A DNA stretch of 64,000 nt. Origin: Bimuria novae-zelandiae CBS 107.79 (Eukaryota > Ascomycota > Dothideomycetes > Pleosporales > Didymosphaeriaceae). Under the pieces are notes generated by a model, which was not told the DNA's origin, made no database searches, and saw only the letters and a program-made list of their open reading frames with translations. Below, piece after piece: positions 59,296-64,000 of the stretch (positions are counted from its first letter, which is position 1; every line of letters starts with the position of its first letter). A program made the translations under genes and the position numbers. The stretch lies in the NCBI GenBank assembly GCA_010015655.1, contig ML976703.1, forward strand, positions 423,109-487,108, given 5' to 3'.

Positions 59296-61020
59296 CTAAA
59301 CCGAGTAATCCACCGCGCCATCGACAGAAAACGCATTACTGTCCGCCAACAAATCATCACTCGTATACACACCACCAGAATAAACCGTGGTACCAGCACC
59401 TCCTCCGAAAACGCCATTGATAAAGCTATCCACGGCGTCGGCGTTGCTCGACGCCAGCAAGTCGTTCTCTGCTGTCGACCTTCCGAACCCACCACCTGAA
59501 TAGCCCGTATCGCCAGTGACTGTTGAAGTATCCGAGGTGCCCGTCATCACGGGCACCATCTTCGTGTGACCAGTTCCAGAGCCAAGGGAATGGATAGCTG
59601 CTCTGGTCAATGCCACAGCCCCTGCTCCAGCGACTGCGCCAGCCACTGTTCCAGCTCCAACCCGTTGCAGTAATGTGCTGTTAAGAGGAGTGGCCGCAGG
59701 CCGAGCGACAGCAGGGTTCGGATTCCAGCCAGGATTGGAGTGTGTTTGTGGCTGAGGTGGACCGCGTAATTGGGCTTGGGGCTGTGGCTGCATTGGTAGC
59801 TGTGGCTGCATTGATAGCTGTGGCGGCATTGATAGCTGCGGTTGCATAGGTAGCTGCGGTTGCATAGGTAGCTGTGGTTGCATAGGTAGCTGTGGTTGCA
59901 TAGGTAGCTGCGGTTGCATAGGTAGTTGTGGTTGCATAGGTAGCTGTGGTTGAGGAGGTAGCTGTGGCTGGGCACATAGCTGCGGCTGAGGAGGTAAAGT
60001 CTGGCTGGCAGGACGCGCCTGAGGCATACAAGGAATCGGCGACATCGTTTGGACTAGCGGAGGCAGCGCGGGAGCCATTTTGTTGTAGTCGTCCCACGTA
60101 TGCTCTGGCAGATTTGAGAAGGCTTTGCCATTGACCAAGAGCAGGATATATGACGACGGTTGCTGAGGGAAGAGGTAGAGACCAGCGACGCCACTGAAGT
60201 CTGCTGCATCTTGAAGAAACTTGTTCGTGCCCCTCAGCCCTTCCTCCTTGTCTTTGTCTTTTAGTTCCCAGCTTCCGCCCCCCTTCACTGTGCGCATGAA
60301 GTAAGATCCATTAGCACCGAGCGTGACGAAGGAGGGAGCTTCGCGACCATCGTCTTTCCAGATGGTCTTCCATGCGTCTTGGCTGACGAGGCGATGTTCC
60401 AGCGCTTTCTCTAATGGGGGCGGGAGATTACTCCAGGACGCAGTCGTTTTGTCGTGCGCGTAGTAAGACTCCCAAGGGCCAATGGTGATGGAGAGAGTGT
60501 TGAGATCGCGAATTATGCGTGGATGCCCGCAGTATAGGTACTCTGTCAAAGGGTTGGGGAGGTTGTAGTGGCCTGAGGTGTGTGAGGTTTGGTGATGAAT
60601 GAGTGTTGCTGTGGAGTGATATTTTACATGTAGAACTGGTCATGGACAAGAGTGAAATGACCCGAGAAAGAACTTACGACAATAAGCCGTGCCATCATGG
60701 CCTCGATAGGAGATAAAGTAGGCTCCATTCTCGCCGAGGGCGAATTCGATCACGTCCTTGATGGGAGGTTGTTTGGTAAAGAGAGCTTCAACGTCCGGTG
60801 GAAGGTTTCGCCTAATTGTTGTCAGAACGATCACATAAATCGATCTTGAGGTGTATATAGTGTGGAAGGCGCATTCATGTGTACTTCATCGTGCCCCGAA
60901 GGACCGACTGCGGGCTGTCGCGCAGAGAGGCACTGTGTAGACTTACCAAGCCCAATGAGTGGGGCTATTAAAGAAGTAAGAATCCTTTGGGCCCATCACG
61001 AATGAGACGAAGATCGGCAT
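59296..61020 (-). CDS. Repeat-rich protein with tandem G-x-N-G-x-Y-F domains (unknown function)
   Basis: Three exons on the minus strand: 60947-61020, 60678-60811 and 59296-60572, giving 494 residues. Donors are GTAAGT and acceptors TTAG and CTCAG. The N-terminal 170 residues hold three related units built around G-P-K-D-S-Y-F, G-E-N-G-A-Y-F and G-A-N-G-S-Y-F; the second and third are each preceded by a L-P-P-x-(L/V)-E-(K/A) segment. Next come a Gln/Pro/Leu repeat (Q-P-Q-L-P-M, about 8-9 copies), an Ala/Gly-rich hydrophobic stretch (V-A-G-A-V-A-G-A-G-A-V-A-L) and a Ser/Asp/Gly-rich tail. I do not recognise a named function. The units look like a small domain seen in other fungal proteins of unknown role. 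The start may lie further upstream, because the first exon is short. Confidence 0.65.
59785..59958 (-). repeat. 18-bp minisatellite coding for Q-P-Q-L-P-M
   Basis: About nine tandem 18-bp units with small variants lie inside the gene at 59296-61020 and stay in frame. The other frames across the repeat are also open, producing misleading His/Tyr- and Ala/Thr-rich frames. Confidence 0.9.
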
Positions 61021-61640
61021 CTCGAATGACAATGCAGGTGTTCTAAGGCTAAAGCGAACCTGGGAAGCGAGGCTGTTGACGCTGGCGAAGCGTGTAACAC
61101 CTGATAAGATGGCGATAAGCCTAGGGTATCACGAAAAAGCAGTGTCAGGGGTATCAAGAAAGCAAAAAGAGATGTATCGTAGAATAGTGAGAGATGGGCA
61201 AAGTGAATGTCAGTGTGAGGCACCATGGGACGTCGTCTGGAGGCTGCGACTCAGCTAGCCCCGCGCTTCGTACTCGCCTATTTCTGCCTGTTACAGTCCG
61301 GATCTGTGGCAGCTATCACTCTCACCTTGAGACCTCGTCAAATTAACAACTTTCACTGCAGTACTGCCTGGGCGCACGGTGCGATGATTGCCAAAGGGTA
61401 GAGGTAATAATAACCTGATTAGCTAGAATATACCTATATCCTAAGAATGTTTATATCAATCGAAGATACCTTTGCTAAACCGGAGTGCAGTGGCATTTTT
61501 AATAGTATAGTTAACATTAGGGGATTTCACGATCGAGCTGCGCATAACGAATTCCTTTATCCTGTGGGGGATCCTAAGGTAGCTTTAGTAGGGCTTTGTC
61601 AGACAAATCGATGGCTACTCGGCCCCTAGCGGCTGCTGCG
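61021..61640. other. Intergenic transition into the right-hand AT-rich block
   Basis: The 5' flank of the repeat-rich gene, then increasingly AT-rich sequence from about 61400. A 60-codon frame at 61447-61629 has no motif. No element end could be fixed here. Confidence 0.4.
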
Positions 61641-64000
61641 CAGTTTTTCTGCCTTTCTGCCCAGCGCCATCGAACTACACCCAATTTACAAGAAAAAAAA
61701 TGCTAAAAGTTGGGAAGGAGGTCTCCTAGTACACACACAAGTGTCAGATTATTAAAAAGGCAGTAGTAGAGCTATAAAAAGCTACGCGGCCTAACGTTAG
61801 CGCGTACTATCGCGATTATAACATTAGCTATCTCTGCTAACGCCTACAGCGCGCACTTTATAGTAACTATAGCAAGTTAACTCACCCTAACACTAATGAA
61901 AAATCTTTCTATTAAATAAGATATCGCGCTTAAACGTTTCTGCGACGCTATTAATAACGTTAGATTTAGTATTATAAAGGAGCTTATATAGTAGCATACT
62001 AACGCGCTATTAGCTAAAGCATATAAAGAAAATAATAGCCTACTATATATTAGTATTAATTAGATATCTTACTAGCTTAGCTCTTATATAAAGTACTATA
62101 AGATAAAGGTAAAGCTAATTAACCTAGCTTAAAAGCTAGTATAGTTACTAGATAGCCTTAAAATGTAGTTTAATAAGTTATGAGCATATTAGTACTGTCT
62201 TAGCATCCCTAACTTAAATATATATAATATAAATAAAATAAGAATCTATATAAGTATTATAAAAGACTATTACGTATCTATAAAACGCAGGCGTTAAGCC
62301 CTTATACCTATTATAATAAATAAAAAAGCCTATTTTAATTATAAAGTACTAGTATACTAATAGCTAAGTTATTATACTTATACTTATTATTAAGATAAAG
62401 TTAATTTTAGAGTAATAGGCGGTTAATTTGCCTAATAATTACTTTATAAATATAACTAATAATAGCTACGCTAATAACTTTATAGCTATAAACTAAATAA
62501 AATATTTTAATAAAATAATTATAGAAAGCGCCTAAGGCGCGTGGAGACTACTCCTTATTAATAGCTATAGATCTTACCTTACTATGGAGTTTACTTAGTA
62601 CGCTAAGTAAAATTATATAGAGCTTTTTATTTTTCCTTTATATACTACTTATCTCCTTTAGCCTTTTAACGTAGGTTATTTTTAGCCTTTAAAGTAGTAT
62701 TACGCTTAGACACTTAACTAGGCCTTTTATATAAGTGCTAGAGAAATCTAATACTTAGATTTCTTAGTAACTCTCTTATAAATAAAAGGGTAAGCATTTA
62801 TATCTTATACAGTTAAAGGAGGCTGGCGTAAAACAGGCTTAGCGCCTTTCTGCCCTAAGCAGGTAATCGCGCCTCTAAGGGCTTAGGAGGCTGCCTCAGC
62901 TGCAGAGTACACTAAGGGAGAGGATAACAACGTAGAGAGACCCTTAATTCCTACTATAGAGTCGTCTAAGGAGGAGGATAACGACGACATCCCTACAGTA
63001 TTTAGGGGCCTCTCTCCTCCTACGCACGGACGCCTACTCCGCTAGCTATTAGGCGCTATAGGTACGCCGCTATTTATAGAGCTCTCTTAGCCTTTTTAAG
63101 TACTAAAACCTTGTCTATTACCTAGCGAGATAGGGTAGAGTATATTAAAAATAATATATATATTTAATTTAAAAAAAAAAGCTATTAAATATATACTTAA
63201 AAAGTAACTATTGCGTAAGCAAGCAAAGGACCTAATTTTAATACTTAAAAGTAGTTTAGTAATAGCTTATAATATAGTAGGCCTAAAGTAAGCTTTTTAT
63301 TAAATAAAAGCTATTAAGCATAATTGCGCTAAGTATTATAGGCATAATTATTATATACTTAATATTAGTAAAGGTCCTATATACGCTAGATATTACTATA
63401 GGATAGCTATAAAAATAATAGTTAATAAAATAATTATGTAAAAAGCTACTATTATACCGAGCTAATAAAAAACGCTTATAAGGCGTTTTAATATATAAAA
63501 TAGGATACTATTAAACGTACGTAACTAAAGTAAAAAGTTAAGTAAATATTATTATAAGAGCCTTTTTATTACGCGCGGTACGTCTTATATAATTATATTT
63601 AATAGCTTTATATATAAAACTTTAGTAAATAAACTAATAAGTTAAAAGTATAAAGTTACTAACCTAGTACTAGCTAAGCACTTTTAAAATTTATATAAAA
63701 AATCTATATAATAACTAGAGTATAAATGTAACTTTAAGATAAGGTGTTTTATTATAAAAAGTTTAATTTTAGCACTTTAAGTTGCGTATATTAACTATAG
63801 TAGTATAGATTTCTATATATAGTACTTATAACATAAAGGAGTAGCGCCTACGCCTATCCCTAATAATAAATAAGTAATAGTATAAGTATAAGATAGTTAA
63901 TTTGCTATTCTTATAGTATAACCTATAATTACCTTTATTAGTAATAATAATATGGGCTACTTCTCTCCTTATTTTAAAGTATTTAAAGAGTTTAAAGACT
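61640..64000 (+). mobile_element. RIP-degraded transposon block (pogo/Fot1 type), runs off the window
   Basis: Strongly AT-rich, stop-dense sequence with almost no CpA, except for a less altered patch at about 62815-63050. A decayed transposase is readable on the plus strand. Terminal repeats were not found, and the block continues past the window edge. Confidence 0.7.
61740..63170 (+). pseudogene. Decayed pogo/Fot1 transposase (third copy, different subfamily)
   Basis: Plus-strand fragments between stops follow the order of fungal pogo transposases. Near 61880-61910 reads S-K-L-T-H-P-N-T-N-E-K, typical of the DNA-binding region end. Near 62560-62620 reads L-T-M-E-F-T after a decayed catalytic region. 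Near 62630-62700 reads E-L-F-I-F-P then P-F-N-V-G-Y-F, where the family has Q-P-L-D-V with the last catalytic Asp (here Asn, a RIP-type change). Near 62815-62850 reads G-G-W-R-K-T-G-L, a well-kept C-terminal motif. An acidic stretch (E-E-D-N-D-D) follows. It differs in sequence from the copies at 32.5 and 49.6 kb. Confidence 0.75.

Noticed and set aside
59607..60097. Frames rich in Tyr/Leu/Cys/Asn/His or Ala/Thr
   Set aside because: Alternative readings of the 18-bp minisatellite; the Q-P-Q-L-P-M frame joins to spliced exons.

Overview
This 64 kb window comes from a filamentous ascomycete, most likely a Dothideomycete. The evidence is short (44-65 bp) GT-AG introns with CTAAC-like branch sites, ordinary Pezizomycotina housekeeping genes, and AT-rich blocks showing the scars of repeat-induced point mutation (RIP: CpA to TpA, which turns Gln codons into TAA/TAG and Trp codons into TAG). 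It is a two-compartment landscape: GC-balanced gene islands separated by decayed transposon blocks.

Layout: 1-2.3 kb holds transposon debris (the end of a hAT element inserted in a pogo remnant, then a complete but broken Tc1/mariner element). 2.7-31.7 kb is a gene island: an ankyrin-repeat protein with a STAND-like N-terminus, a small single-pass membrane protein head-to-head with a SepA/Bni1-type formin, a secreted class II-type heme peroxidase, a secreted type-B carboxylesterase, TRAPPII subunit Trs120 head-to-head with a giant HATPase (sacsin/DUF3684-like) protein, and a NYN-like/CCCH zinc-finger protein. 31.9-34.8 kb is a RIP-degraded block with one TIR element nested in another. 35.8-39.2 kb holds a glutathione S-transferase, ribosomal protein eS7 and an aquaporin. 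39.4-51.3 kb is a large transposon nest: a Mutator-like element (MULE) split by a Ty3/gypsy chromodomain retrotransposon, which carries an un-RIPed solo LTR and an unexplained un-RIPed island; a patchily RIPed pogo/Fot1 element follows. 51.6-61.0 kb is a second gene island: a Gfd2/YDR514C-like DEDD exonuclease head-to-head with an ING-type PHD protein, a GST-like gene ending at a suspicious in-frame TAG, and a repeat-rich protein. From about 61.6 kb to the end there is another RIP-degraded pogo/Fot1 transposase.

Functionally the genes are mostly independent housekeeping units: polarity and cytokinesis (formin), Golgi/endosome traffic (Trs120), translation (eS7), chromatin (ING/PHD), RNA metabolism (exonuclease, CCCH protein), detoxification (GSTs) and extracellular catabolism (peroxidase and esterase). 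I saw no secondary-metabolite cluster, CRISPR array or bacterial operon. The most unusual items are a metzincin-spaced HExxH motif at the C-terminus of the HATPase protein, the un-RIPed islands inside RIPed transposons, and the early TAG in the GST-like gene. Gene models were built by hand from splice sites and reading frames. No homology search was run, so family names rest on motif recognition.
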